Assembly: GCA_001768515.1 (NCBI GenBank)
Contig: MEOA01000041.1
Span: 1-43,987 of the forward strand
From: Bacteroidetes bacterium GWE2_42_24
GTDB taxonomy: Bacteria > Bacteroidota > Bacteroidia > Bacteroidales > TTA-H9
Reading direction: 5' to 3'
DNA length: 43,987 nucleotides
Made by a program: the position numbers and the translations under genes. The notes under the pieces were generated by a model. That model searched no databases, had not been told where the DNA came from, and was given only the letters and a program-made list of their open reading frames with translations. This document shows, piece after piece, positions 36,568 through 43,987 of this stretch (position 1 is its first letter; every line of letters begins with the position of its first letter).

Positions 36568-38448
36568 ATGAAACTGATTGACTTAGATAAATCGAAATGT
36601 GTGCTTTGCTATGCCTGCGTGAGGGTTTGTCCAACGAAGGCAATTGCGCTGAAGGTAAATGAAGAGTTTCCCCGGGTACTTCACGATCGGTGTATCGGTT
36701 GCGGTGCATGCGCTACGGTGTGTTCGCCTGGCGCAATCACATGGCTCGATTCCAGAAAAGAGGCCATGGATCTGATTCATGGAAAACGTAAAGTAGCTGC
36801 CATCGTTGACCCAAGCATTTCAGGTGAATTTCCCGATATCACCGACTATCGCAAATTCGTGAGCATGATTCGCTCGCTGGGTTTCGATTATGTAAACGAG
36901 GTGAGTTTTGGTGTTGATCTTACCGGCAGTCAATATCGCGAACTTTTCAGCAATTTCAAAGGACGGTTTCACCTTTCGGGCAACTGCCCCTCCCTGGTTT
37001 CATACATCGAAAAATTCGCCCCTGAACTCCTCGACAATCTTGCCCCCATTATCAACCCAATGGTAGCCACTGCCAAAGTAGTCAGAAAGAAATACGGGCA
37101 GGATCTTGCGGTTGTATTCATTGGCTCCTGTGTTTCTGCAAAACATGAAGCGACACTTCACATCGATGATGGCAAAGTAGACGCTGTACTCACATTCAAG
37201 GAACTGAGGCAACTATTTGCTGAAAACAACGTTGTTGAAAGTACACTCGAATATTCTGAATTTGACGGTCCTATTGGCTATACCGGTTCTCTTTACCCCT
37301 TAAGCAACGGTCTGGTACAGGCTGCCGGCATTGATGATAATCTTCTCACCGGGAATGTCATCACTACGGGTGGCAGCGAAAAATTTCTGGAAGCCGTGAA
37401 AACATTCAGAACTCACACTGAATTAATCAAACGGCATTTCGACATCTATTTTTGCAACGGTTGCATGATGGGGCCCGGAACCTCTCCCAACGGCAAAAAA
37501 TATATCCGCCGAACACTCACTACCGAATACGCCAATAAACGGCTTAAAACCTTTGATAAGGCACAATGGGAAACCGATATAGCCGAATACAACACCATTG
37601 ATTTCACCTGTCAATACAAGAACGATGACCAACGTATTGCACAACCTCCAATTGAAAAAATTCATGAGGTTTTAAAAGTAATCGGAAAGACACCTGACAA
37701 GGCACACCTTGGCTGTGGTGCCTGCGGGTATGAATCTTGCCAGGAATTTGCAGTAGCTGTATCTAAAGGATTAGCCAAACCGGAGATGTGCCTTACTTTT
37801 AACCTGAAGAATCAGGCTGATTACATAAAGACTTTAAAGAGCACCAACGAAAAACTGGCACGGACTGAAACTGCACTTAAGGATTCAGAGCAAAGAGCCC
37901 GTCGTGAACAACAGTCAGCACAGGAAGCCACCGAGATCATCACCGCCATGATGCAAAAGCTTCCTTCCGGTGTTGTAATTGTCGATCAGGATCTAAAGAT
38001 TTTGGAGGCTAACCGGACCTTTATCGATATTCTGGGTGAAGATGCCCGCATGATCGATGAAGTAATTCCCGGTTTGGTGGGTGCCGACCTGAAGACGCTG
38101 CTCCCGTTCAACTTCTACAACATGTTCTCGTTTGTGTTGAAGAATGATGAAGACGTAACCAACAAGGATACCCGCTACAACGAGAACCTGCTGAACGTGT
38201 CAATCTTCACAATCCGGAAGAATAAAATCGTGGGTGCTGTAGTCCGCGACATGTACGTACCCGAAGTCCGTAAAGAACAAATAGTAGGGAGGATCAATGA
38301 TGCCATTACCGAAAATCTGGAAATGGTGCAGAAAATAGCATTTTTATTGGGTGAAGGGGCAGCCCACACCGAACGGATGCTCAACTCAATTGTACAATCC
38401 TATCAGCCGGTTAAAGATACCGATAAGCGGAGGCCTGAAGAAGATTAA
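36568..38448 (+). CDS. Ferredoxin/H-cluster-domain/PAS protein (putative sensory hydrogenase)
   Basis: A 626-residue soluble protein paralogous over its first ~420 residues to the kinase fusion at 29838-31829. Two [4Fe-4S] motifs (C11/14/17/21 and C42/45/48/52), H-cluster domain, a [4Fe-4S] motif (C383/386/391/408), coiled coil (~425-460) and a PAS domain (~460-570). H-cluster motifs are atypical: SGNCPSL (N139 in place of the proton-relay Cys, C140 kept), FIGSCVSAK (C188), and FCNGCMMGPG, where the canonical first Cys is Phe and a Cys lies one position later (C296/C299). This resembles group C (PAS-containing, phosphatase-linked) sensory [FeFe]-hydrogenases. It is followed directly by a SpoIIE-type phosphatase, its likely effector. 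Confidence 0.9.
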   Translation: MKLIDLDKSKCVLCYACVRVCPTKAIALKVNEEFPRVLHDRCIGCGACATVCSPGAITWLDSRKEAMDLIHGKRKVAAIVDPSISGEFPDITDYRKFVSMIRSLGFDYVNEVSFGVDLTGSQYRELFSNFKGRFHLSGNCPSLVSYIEKFAPELLDNLAPIINPMVATAKVVRKKYGQDLAVVFIGSCVSAKHEATLHIDDGKVDAVLTFKELRQLFAENNVVESTLEYSEFDGPIGYTGSLYPLSNGLVQAAGIDDNLLTGNVITTGGSEKFLEAVKTFRTHTELIKRHFDIYFCNGCMMGPGTSPNGKKYIRRTLTTEYANKRLKTFDKAQWETDIAEYNTIDFTCQYKNDDQRIAQPPIEKIHEVLKVIGKTPDKAHLGCGACGYESCQEFAVAVSKGLAKPEMCLTFNLKNQADYIKTLKSTNEKLARTETALKDSEQRARREQQSAQEATEIITAMMQKLPSGVVIVDQDLKILEANRTFIDILGEDARMIDEVIPGLVGADLKTLLPFNFYNMFSFVLKNDEDVTNKDTRYNENLLNVSIFTIRKNKIVGAVVRDMYVPEVRKEQIVGRINDAITENLEMVQKIAFLLGEGAAHTERMLNSIVQSYQPVKDTDKRRPEED

Positions 38449-38464
38449 CCAGCAGCAACAAAAC

Positions 38465-39649
38465 ATGGACGAACGCTTCCACATTGAAGTCAACTGCCAA
38501 CAGATTAATCACGATGGTGAAAAGATCTGTGGTGATGTGTTTTTGTCCCGGCGCATCAAGGAAGAGGGGCGTATCCTGGCAGTACTCTCGGATGGATTGG
38601 GACACGGCGTGAAAGCCAATGTGCTGGCGACCCTTACTGCCACCATGGCGATCAACTTTACGGAAGAACACAAGGACGTGCAGGTAATCGCCGACATCAT
38701 CATGAACACCCTTCCGGTTTGCAGCGAGCGGAAAATCAGTTATTCCACTTTTACAATTGTCGATATTGAATCTGATGGAGAGACCCGGATCCTTGAATAT
38801 GATAATCCTCAATGTATAATTCTGAGAGGGAACAAAGCATTTGACCCCAACTGGGAATACCTAACCCTCGAAAGCGAACGAAACAAAGGGAAAGAAATCC
38901 GCAGTTGCCGCTTTTATCCCCGGTTGGGCGACCGCATTATCTTCATGAGTGACGGTGTTGCCCAGAGTGGCATGGGAACTGAAAAATACCTCTTTGGATG
39001 GGAACGCGACAATGTACAGGAGTACATCCTCGGACTGCTAAGCCATGAACAATCCATGTCGGCGAGCCGTCTCGCTGCCAAAGTGGTGAATTTCGCCCAT
39101 ATCAACGACAGGTACACCTCGAAAGATGATACCTCCTGTGGTGTAATCTATTTCAGGCAACCCCGGAAAATGCTCATCGTCACAGGGCCTCCTTTTGAAG
39201 AGAGTGCCGACAGGGAATACGGCCAGATCGTCAAAGACTTCGAGGGAAAAAAGATACTTTGTGGTGCCACGACAGCCGATATCGTTGCCAGAGAACTCAA
39301 AGAAACCATTGAAGACACTTTCGATTTCGATGACCCCGAATTACCCCCTGTGTCCTACATGCCAGGCGTCGATCTGATTACCGAAGGAATCCTGACCCTC
39401 AGCAAGGTACATGAAATACTGAAAAACTACAACAATAATACACGTCTGGGTAAAGGGCCTGCCGACCGTATCGTAAAAATGCTGCTCGAGAGCGATTATA
39501 TCAGTTTCTTAATCGGCACCAGAATCAACATCGCCCATCAGGATCCCAACCTTCCGGTTGAGCTTGAAATACGCCGTACGGTAGTTAAACGGATAGCGCG
39601 TGTCCTGGAGGATAAATTCCTGAAAGAGTTACAGCTTCGCTTTATCTGA
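38465..39649 (+). CDS. SpoIIE/PP2C-type serine phosphatase of the hydrogenase locus
   Basis: A 394-residue protein. Residues ~5-235 form a SpoIIE-type PPM phosphatase domain with metal-binding motifs CGD (22-24), SDGLGHG (42-48), MSDGVAQSG (~161-169) and the late DD in KDDTSCG (~223). Residues ~240-394 form an additional domain that I cannot name. I chose ATG 38465, 16 bases after the PAS protein; starting at 38351 would overlap that gene by ~100 bases. Pairing of a PAS-type H-cluster protein with a phosphatase is known for group C3 [FeFe]-hydrogenases. The substrate, perhaps a phosphorylated anti-sigma-antagonist-like protein, is not encoded here. Confidence 0.88.
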   Translation: MDERFHIEVNCQQINHDGEKICGDVFLSRRIKEEGRILAVLSDGLGHGVKANVLATLTATMAINFTEEHKDVQVIADIIMNTLPVCSERKISYSTFTIVDIESDGETRILEYDNPQCIILRGNKAFDPNWEYLTLESERNKGKEIRSCRFYPRLGDRIIFMSDGVAQSGMGTEKYLFGWERDNVQEYILGLLSHEQSMSASRLAAKVVNFAHINDRYTSKDDTSCGVIYFRQPRKMLIVTGPPFEESADREYGQIVKDFEGKKILCGATTADIVARELKETIEDTFDFDDPELPPVSYMPGVDLITEGILTLSKVHEILKNYNNNTRLGKGPADRIVKMLLESDYISFLIGTRINIAHQDPNLPVELEIRRTVVKRIARVLEDKFLKELQLRFI

Positions 39650-39664
39650 TCATTTGATTTGTTG

Positions 39665-39800
39665 TGACCCGGACAAAACCGGGAACGTCGGAAAACAAAG
39701 GCATCCCTGCCGGTGGTCACGGGGTGGAAGAACCCCGAGTCAGGTTAATCCGGGGGAAGCACCGGGGCAGCGAATGAAACATTGGCAGGATAATACCCCA
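39665..39800 (+). ncRNA. GC-rich structured element, possibly decayed group II intron-like RNA
   Basis: GTGACC (39665-39670) pairs with GGTCAC about 50 bases later, enclosing CCCGG/CCGGG. Next come CGGGGT-GGAAGA-ACCCCG and then further GGGG/CCGG pairings in a purine-rich context (CCGGGGGAAGCACCGGGGCAG). The string of hairpins with GNRA-like loops recalls parts of group II intron domain I, but no reverse transcriptase or domain V is present. The identity is a guess; the potential to fold is seen directly. Confidence 0.3.
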
Positions 39801-39834
39801 CCCATACTGTCCCTGAAAAAATGGATCGCCAGGT

Positions 39835-40045
39835 TTAGCAAATACTGTGCCATAAATTACACATAGTTAAATTCCCTACATATTTAACATACACCATAGT
39901 TATAGTAAACATAGGCTTTCTATAGGAAAAATTCGAATTTGGCCTAACTTTGGTATATCTTTGTCCCCTCTCACGTGTATTTTCAACCTGTAAATAACAT
40001 ATAATCAATTGATTAAAAAATGTACTTTTGTGATAGTGTGTTACT
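39835..40045. repeat. Right copy of a ~200-bp imperfect inverted repeat
   Basis: Reverse complement of about 55-255, including the 22-bp perfect block at 39892-39913. It carries TAACTTTG (39945-39952) and TATCTTTG (39956-39963), two -7-like elements exactly 11 bases apart and pointing rightward, followed by an AT-rich tract that in the left copy is similarly placed. It marks the right edge of the typical-composition part of the window. Confidence 0.6.
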
Positions 40046-40551
40046 AAAAAAGTTGAAAAAAAAGTTGAAATTTTTTTTCGGGAGGGTGAAACAAGCATCA
40101 AAAAGTGTCCTAAATTTGGAATTTTATCCACAAAACAGACAACATTAAAAACGGGCATTGTTGCCTTATCCATTTTTGAAAATGGGTTTGCATGAAGGTT
40201 GGGTGAACAGGTCAGTTCAAATGGAAATTGCGGGGTACCGGATAACCTAAAAGAGACAAAGCTATTCAAATTCAGTGGCTTATTCACAAGCCAGGTGTTA
40301 GTGGCTATTCGTTGAAGCCTGATCAGGCTGGTTGATCGGGCAACATGGTGAACGCGATAATCAGGAATCCGGGAAATGCTGCATCTGCCGATGACACACC
40401 CTGTCAGGAAGTTAACCTGCAAAAAAGTATTCATTTTTATTCGATGTTTCCGCAAGAATTTCTACTTTTGGCTTCAATAAAGTGTCGGTAGTGCACAAAC
40501 CGTCAGCATGGCTCAACAGGTGCCGAACCCTGAGAAACAGGAGCGGCCCGG

Positions 40552-40575
40552 AAAAGTGGAAAGATGCCACTTTTT
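40552..40575 (+). terminator. Terminator-like hairpin
   Basis: AAAAGTGG (40552-40559), 7-base loop, CCACTTTT (40567-40574), then T. It could end a transcript started at the promoter-like elements near 39956. Confidence 0.45.
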
Positions 40576-40832
40576 CAGTAAATAGCCCTGCACGCGTTTT
40601 GGCTCATATCGACCTCACGACCAAGATGTTAGTACAATTATGCTGTGACTGACCTGGCGAAGCTGTGAAACAGGCCGGCATCGATAAAGTGCAGCAATGT
40701 GGTTAGAACCAGTACGTGAGAATTACTATCGTGCTCCCGAAGTGAAAAAAAAATTTTTGATCTGGTGTACTACTTATATTGGAAATTTTTACATTTGTTG
40801 CCTGACAACAGATAAACCAAAATCATTTCCGT

Positions 40833-40991
40833 ATGAGACAGTATTTTACATTAATTACAGGGCAATATTTGGGCGAACCAATGAGCGGAAGCGAGGTGGG
40901 GCAAGGGAGGAAACGGGAGGGAGAAATTGTGAGCCCCCTCGATCAGCTTGTAAATCAGCAAAATAATAATTCGGACTATCATCAAAAATGA
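40833..40991 (+). CDS. Possible 52-residue protein of unknown function
   Basis: A short frame beginning MRQYFTLITGQYLGEPMSG and ending in an Asn/Gln-rich tail. TACATTTG (40790-40797), a -7 element, lies 35 bases upstream. No family is recognised; the sequence may be a truncated gene start. It is included because of the promoter-like element and its position at the edge of the island. Confidence 0.25.
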   Translation: MRQYFTLITGQYLGEPMSGSEVGQGRKREGEIVSPLDQLVNQQNNNSDYHQK

Positions 40992-41048
40992 TATGTTTAT
41001 GATGATATATACTAGTTGCCAGTAATTTTAAGAATACAAACTAATTGG

Positions 41049-42071
41049 ATGAAACTAAAAACAAAGAATATATTCTTAGATACAAATATTTACGAGGAGA
41101 ATAACTTTTTCCATAGTTCGAATATTCAGGCATTATTTCACTACTCTAAAATTGGTATGATAGACTTGTATATGACAAGTATATCTAGAATGGAACTAAT
41201 TGACCGAATGAAAAAAGGATTAACTGATGTAAAGAATGAATACAATCAATTAGTGAATTTTATTAACAAAACACGTATTCTTAGAAATTTAAATGAGTTC
41301 GAAAAAATTGAGAAGTCAAAATTAACAATAGAGAAATCCATTAAGGAATTAACAAACAAGCTCAATTATATAATTGAAACTTCAAACATTCAGATAATCA
41401 ATGCAGACTATGTGAAAGTAGAAGAAGTGTTTGAACATTTTTACAAACAAGAATCCCCATTTTCGAACAATAGTAAGAAACATGAATTTCCAGATGCTTT
41501 TATAATAGAATCAATTAATTCATGGTGTAAGACAAAAAAGAAGAAAATGGTTTTCGTTACTAAAGACACTGATTTTTCAAATTATACTAGCAAACATCTG
41601 ATATTTAGAGCAGACCTTTCGCAATTACTATCAGATATAACCGCAGACTTCGATGCCAAACAAGAAAGTCAGTATATTCCATTCATTAATAATTCGTTGA
41701 AAGAGAATCAAATTGAATTACTTGAACTAATTGACTCAGAAATTGAATCATTGATATGTTTAAACTTGGATTTTGAGAAAGTCTCAGACTTTAAAAAGGA
41801 GAATGTTAAATTTATTGATTATAAAATCATTTCAATAAGACCAAAATATGCTGAAGTAACACTCAATATTGAATTGAATATTAGTTTCACAATAATACCT
41901 ACTGCTACTGAAATTGAGAAGTCATTTTTTGAAGACAGTCTAAAACCCAAGAAATTTTCATACAGACAACCAATTCCTTGTGAGTTGGAAATTGGATTAA
42001 ACAAGAGAAATGAAATTAAGTTGAAATGGATAAATTCGAATCAAAAACTATATATAGATTTTAAGAAATAA
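41049..42071 (+). CDS. PIN-domain protein (DUF4935-like), possible RNase
   Basis: A 340-residue protein. The N-terminus IFLDTNIYEENNF gives the first acidic PIN residue (Asp of LDTN). An acidic/helical middle follows, then KHEFPDAFIIESI (second acidic pair) and KMVFVTKDTDFSNY (third), the layout of PIN-like nucleases of the DUF4935/PIN_12 type. The last ~130 residues form an extra beta-rich domain. Known PIN proteins cleave RNA as toxins or maturation enzymes; no partner antitoxin is adjacent, so a role in defence is only a possibility. ATG 41049 was chosen over an upstream TTG (41016). Strongly AT-rich, unlike the left 40 kb. Confidence 0.72.
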   Translation: MKLKTKNIFLDTNIYEENNFFHSSNIQALFHYSKIGMIDLYMTSISRMELIDRMKKGLTDVKNEYNQLVNFINKTRILRNLNEFEKIEKSKLTIEKSIKELTNKLNYIIETSNIQIINADYVKVEEVFEHFYKQESPFSNNSKKHEFPDAFIIESINSWCKTKKKKMVFVTKDTDFSNYTSKHLIFRADLSQLLSDITADFDAKQESQYIPFINNSLKENQIELLELIDSEIESLICLNLDFEKVSDFKKENVKFIDYKIISIRPKYAEVTLNIELNISFTIIPTATEIEKSFFEDSLKPKKFSYRQPIPCELEIGLNKRNEIKLKWINSNQKLYIDFKK

Positions 42072-42235
42072 AAACTAATGGCAACATTGTGTAGCCTTAA
42101 TGGCAAGTGAAGCACGCTCCGTAAGTTACGTTTCCCGCATCAGCCATATAATGGCTTGAATGGAGATTTGCCCGCGACCCTTCATTAATGCTACACTAAC
42201 CGATAGTGGCAATTTTAAACTAAGAAACTATAAAC
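42072..42235. repeat. Hairpin-rich spacer with terminal inverted repeat
   Basis: GTGTAGCCTTAATG (42089-42102) matches the reverse complement of 42183-42196 at 13 of 14 bases. Inside lie two perfect hairpins, CGTAA-G-TTACG (42120-42130) and AGCCAT-ATA-ATGGCT (42142-42156). It is GC-richer than the genes on either side. This looks like a folded recombination or mobile site similar to cassette spacers seen in Bacteroidetes accessory islands; an integron attC consensus (GTTRRRY) was not found. Confidence 0.5.
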
Positions 42236-42847
42236 ATGAGAAAAAACAGAAAAAAAGCCATAGAACTCATTTCGAAACTAGCTAAAGACTTAAGTATTGA
42301 TGATTCGACAATTTGGCACTTTTTAGCAACTGACATAGAAAGAATCATAAAAGAAAAGTTAAATATTGATTATACACAATTATCACAGGTTGAAAATGAA
42401 CTGTATAAATTGGGGAATAAGGAAAAGGAATTAATCAACAAATTTGATTTACTGGAAAGACAGATAATTAGTAAAAATGAGGAAATATTGATAAAGACTA
42501 ATGCAAAGAAAAAAAACCTGGAAATAATCGAAAATGAAAAAAACCAAAAATTAGATTCTTTAAATAGCGAAATAGAAAGATTAAACAAAAACATTGATTC
42601 TTTAAAAGAGAAAATTGCTACGAAAAAAAATGAGATAATAGAGTTAAGAGGAAAGCTTGATGCAATAGTGTCTGACTATAATAATGAAGTAAAAGAAGAA
42701 AAAAAAATCAGATACAACATAATGATGAGCTTTCATAAATTCAAAGAACAATCGAGTTTATCAAACAAAATAGTGAGAATATCTATTTCCGTTTTCACGT
42801 TTTTGGGGATTTTAATTGCTTTATATTTTATACTAACTAAAGAATAA
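42236..42847 (+). CDS. Coiled-coil protein with C-terminal membrane anchor
   Basis: A 203-residue protein of unknown function. Residues ~1-45 are basic/helical (MRKNRKKAIELISKLAKDL), ~50-165 form a long Lys/Glu/Asn-rich coiled coil, and ~178-200 are one transmembrane helix (VRISISVFTFLGILIALYFIL) with a 3-residue tail, so the bulk lies in the cytoplasm. It is the first gene of a tight three-gene operon (next gene 7 bases later). Strongly AT-rich, hence probably acquired. No family recognised. Confidence 0.65.
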   Translation: MRKNRKKAIELISKLAKDLSIDDSTIWHFLATDIERIIKEKLNIDYTQLSQVENELYKLGNKEKELINKFDLLERQIISKNEEILIKTNAKKKNLEIIENEKNQKLDSLNSEIERLNKNIDSLKEKIATKKNEIIELRGKLDAIVSDYNNEVKEEKKIRYNIMMSFHKFKEQSSLSNKIVRISISVFTFLGILIALYFILTKE

Positions 42848-42854
42848 TTAAATT

Positions 42855-43244
42855 ATGAACAAAACTTTATTTCAAATCGGTCTAGGCTTTGTAACAGTAT
42901 GGGATACTGTGACTACAATTTATGGAACCTATTCAATTTTAGGGGATGGACAAGTTCAGATAGTATTATCAATTTTATTTGGCATTCTGCTTTCAGCATT
43001 TCTTATTAGGACAATTCCTATAATTAAAAATCCAGATAATGAAGATATAATTGCCGTTGGTGCAAAGGTTTTATGGTTTTTGGCTATTCTTTATGATATA
43101 TATACTTCATTCACAGGAAATTTTGATTTAATTCTAGGACAAGTAGCTGGTCTACAAAAAATTATTATTGCAATTGGTCTAACAATATTTGTATCAAGTG
43201 CACCTATTGGATTATCAAATACAATATATCGAGATAAATATTAA
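42855..43244 (+). CDS. Four-helix membrane protein of unknown function
   Basis: A 129-residue integral membrane protein with about four hydrophobic segments (around 6-28, 34-56, 70-92 and 102-122). It contains no recognisable active-site motif. It follows the coiled-coil gene after 7 bases and precedes the next gene by 3 bases, so the three products are likely made together and may form a membrane complex. AT-rich. Confidence 0.6.
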   Translation: MNKTLFQIGLGFVTVWDTVTTIYGTYSILGDGQVQIVLSILFGILLSAFLIRTIPIIKNPDNEDIIAVGAKVLWFLAILYDIYTSFTGNFDLILGQVAGLQKIIIAIGLTIFVSSAPIGLSNTIYRDKY

Positions 43245-43247
43245 AAT

Positions 43248-43859
43248 ATGAGTTCTATTCTTGAAAAGTCTAAGTTCTGGTATTCTTTTGTAGCCTTTAT
43301 AATCATTTCTCTTTTTATATATGGACTGATACTAGACAATGAGGATTCATTACTCAAAAAATACAAAAAGGAAAATGCACAATTTCTAATTGATATAAAG
43401 AATGCTAATGAGATTATTAGTAGTAAAGAAAATAGTATATCAAACTTAAACCAAGAATTAGACAGAAAAGATGTAATAATAAATGAACGGAATAATGCGA
43501 TTGAAAATCTTAATGAAAGAATTGAAACGTTAAATGATGAAATAAACGCTTTGTATGATAGATTAAACCCATATCATCAGTATGGAAAGGATAAAGGGAA
43601 GTTGACTATTTACACTTCATGCAGTGATGGTGTAAAAACAAAGGTTTACATTGATGGCGATTATGTAGGTCTCCTTGATGAATATTTCCCGAGTGGCTTT
43701 CCAAATTGTGAATATTCAAAAACAGGTTCTGTTATTTCAAAGATTGTATTATCTGGAAGTCATCATATAAAAGCAGAAGATGTACAAAAAAGAACATGGG
43801 ATTTCTATGTAATTGTACTTGAAGACCAATGTAATCGACAAGGTCTTACCTGTAAATAA
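43248..43859 (+). CDS. Membrane-anchored coiled-coil protein with Cys-containing C-terminal domain
   Basis: A 203-residue protein. An N-terminal membrane anchor (~9-29, FWYSFVAFIIISLFIYGLIL) leads into a coiled coil (~35-115; repeated N-L-N-E/Q heptads) and a C-terminal beta-rich domain (~125-203) beginning GKLTIYTSCSDGVKTKVYIDGDYVG with Cys near 132, 158, 195 and 202. The anchor orientation would put the domain outside the cytoplasm, where the cysteines could pair. The YIDGDYVGLL stretch recalls a PEGA-like carbohydrate- or surface-associated beta domain, but this is weak. Last gene of the AT-rich operon. Confidence 0.62.
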   Translation: MSSILEKSKFWYSFVAFIIISLFIYGLILDNEDSLLKKYKKENAQFLIDIKNANEIISSKENSISNLNQELDRKDVIINERNNAIENLNERIETLNDEINALYDRLNPYHQYGKDKGKLTIYTSCSDGVKTKVYIDGDYVGLLDEYFPSGFPNCEYSKTGSVISKIVLSGSHHIKAEDVQKRTWDFYVIVLEDQCNRQGLTCK

Positions 43860-43987
43860 AATCGGCCACATAATAATTAGAACTCTGAGCGGTCTGCAAG
43901 ACCCGGCGAGGATTACAGGTTGAACGACATCCTTAATAGGCTATGTACCTACCGGCATGAAATAATTCAGAGAAAACCGGCTGTTGT
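43860..43987. other. Window end, no gene seen
   Basis: 128 bases after the operon, somewhat GC-richer than the genes before it. This resembles the composition change at 42072-42235 and may be another cassette-type spacer cut by the window edge. I see no clear hairpin or open frame. Confidence 0.4.

Larger units (their letters stand above)
39650..41048. other. Non-coding, structured and repeat-bearing region
   Basis: 1.4 kb separating the hydrogenase locus from the AT-rich island. It holds GC-rich hairpins (39665-39790), the right copy of the inverted repeat (about 39835-40045), a terminator-like hairpin (40552-40575) and a possible short gene (40833-40991). A minus-strand open frame of about 200 codons at 39835-40455 runs through the repeat and shows no protein-like features, so I did not call it. 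Confidence 0.5.

Noticed and set aside
38351..38464. Upstream extension of the phosphatase gene
   Set aside because: It would overlap the coding end of the PAS H-cluster gene and adds a stretch unlike any phosphatase N-terminus; ATG 38465 fits the domain boundary.
39835..40455. Leftward open frame of about 200 codons
   Set aside because: It runs through the inverted repeat and has no recognisable protein features, no plausible start and unusual composition.
42089..42196. Classical integron attC site
   Set aside because: Hairpins are present but the GTTRRRY/RYYYAAC core sites are not; reported only as a folded spacer.

Overview
The window looks like a chromosome segment of an anaerobic or facultatively anaerobic Bacteroidetes bacterium, probably of the order Bacteroidales. 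The evidence is Bacteroidetes-type -7 promoter elements (TAnnTTTG) upstream of many genes, TPR-containing periplasmic sensor kinases, a TonB-dependent receptor, a decayed PKD/SprB-like adhesin fragment and an electron-bifurcating [FeFe]-hydrogenase. No rRNA, tRNA, CRISPR array or intact insertion sequence was seen.

Layout. 1-608 holds a repeat copy and a decayed adhesin fragment. 609-12109 carries a GH29 alpha-L-fucosidase, a Pif1/RecD-like helicase with an HRDC domain, a secreted endonuclease/exonuclease/phosphatase-fold protein, a FadL-like outer-membrane protein and two tandem paralogous TPR histidine kinases. 12198-16942 holds clpB and a soluble hybrid kinase with about eleven 21-residue coiled-coil repeats. 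16943-18232 is gene-poor and repeat-rich. 18233-25725 holds an alpha/beta hydrolase, a Yip1-like/DUF2089 pair, a small unknown gene, gapA, a TonB receptor and rlmN.

The heart of the window is 25798-39649, a hydrogen-metabolism locus. A leftward operon runs hydC-hydB-hydA, then a ferredoxin/H-cluster/histidine-kinase fusion, a lone receiver, a receiver-kinase, rex, hydG and a TM1266-family gene, and it ends in a hairpin terminator. Two abutting Rex-type operators cover its promoter. A divergent rightward operon encodes a thioredoxin-like [2Fe-2S] protein, a second H-cluster protein with a PAS domain and a SpoIIE-type phosphatase. Together the genes suggest a bifurcating hydrogenase controlled by NADH/NAD+ (Rex) and accompanied by two non-canonical, probably sensory, H-cluster proteins that feed a phosphorelay and a phosphatase. 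HydE and HydF are not in the window.

39650-41048 is non-coding, structured and repeat-bearing, with an inverted copy of the repeat found at the left end. From about 41049 the sequence turns markedly AT-rich: a PIN-domain protein, a hairpin-rich spacer and a compact three-gene operon of coiled-coil and membrane proteins of unknown function, probably an acquired island.
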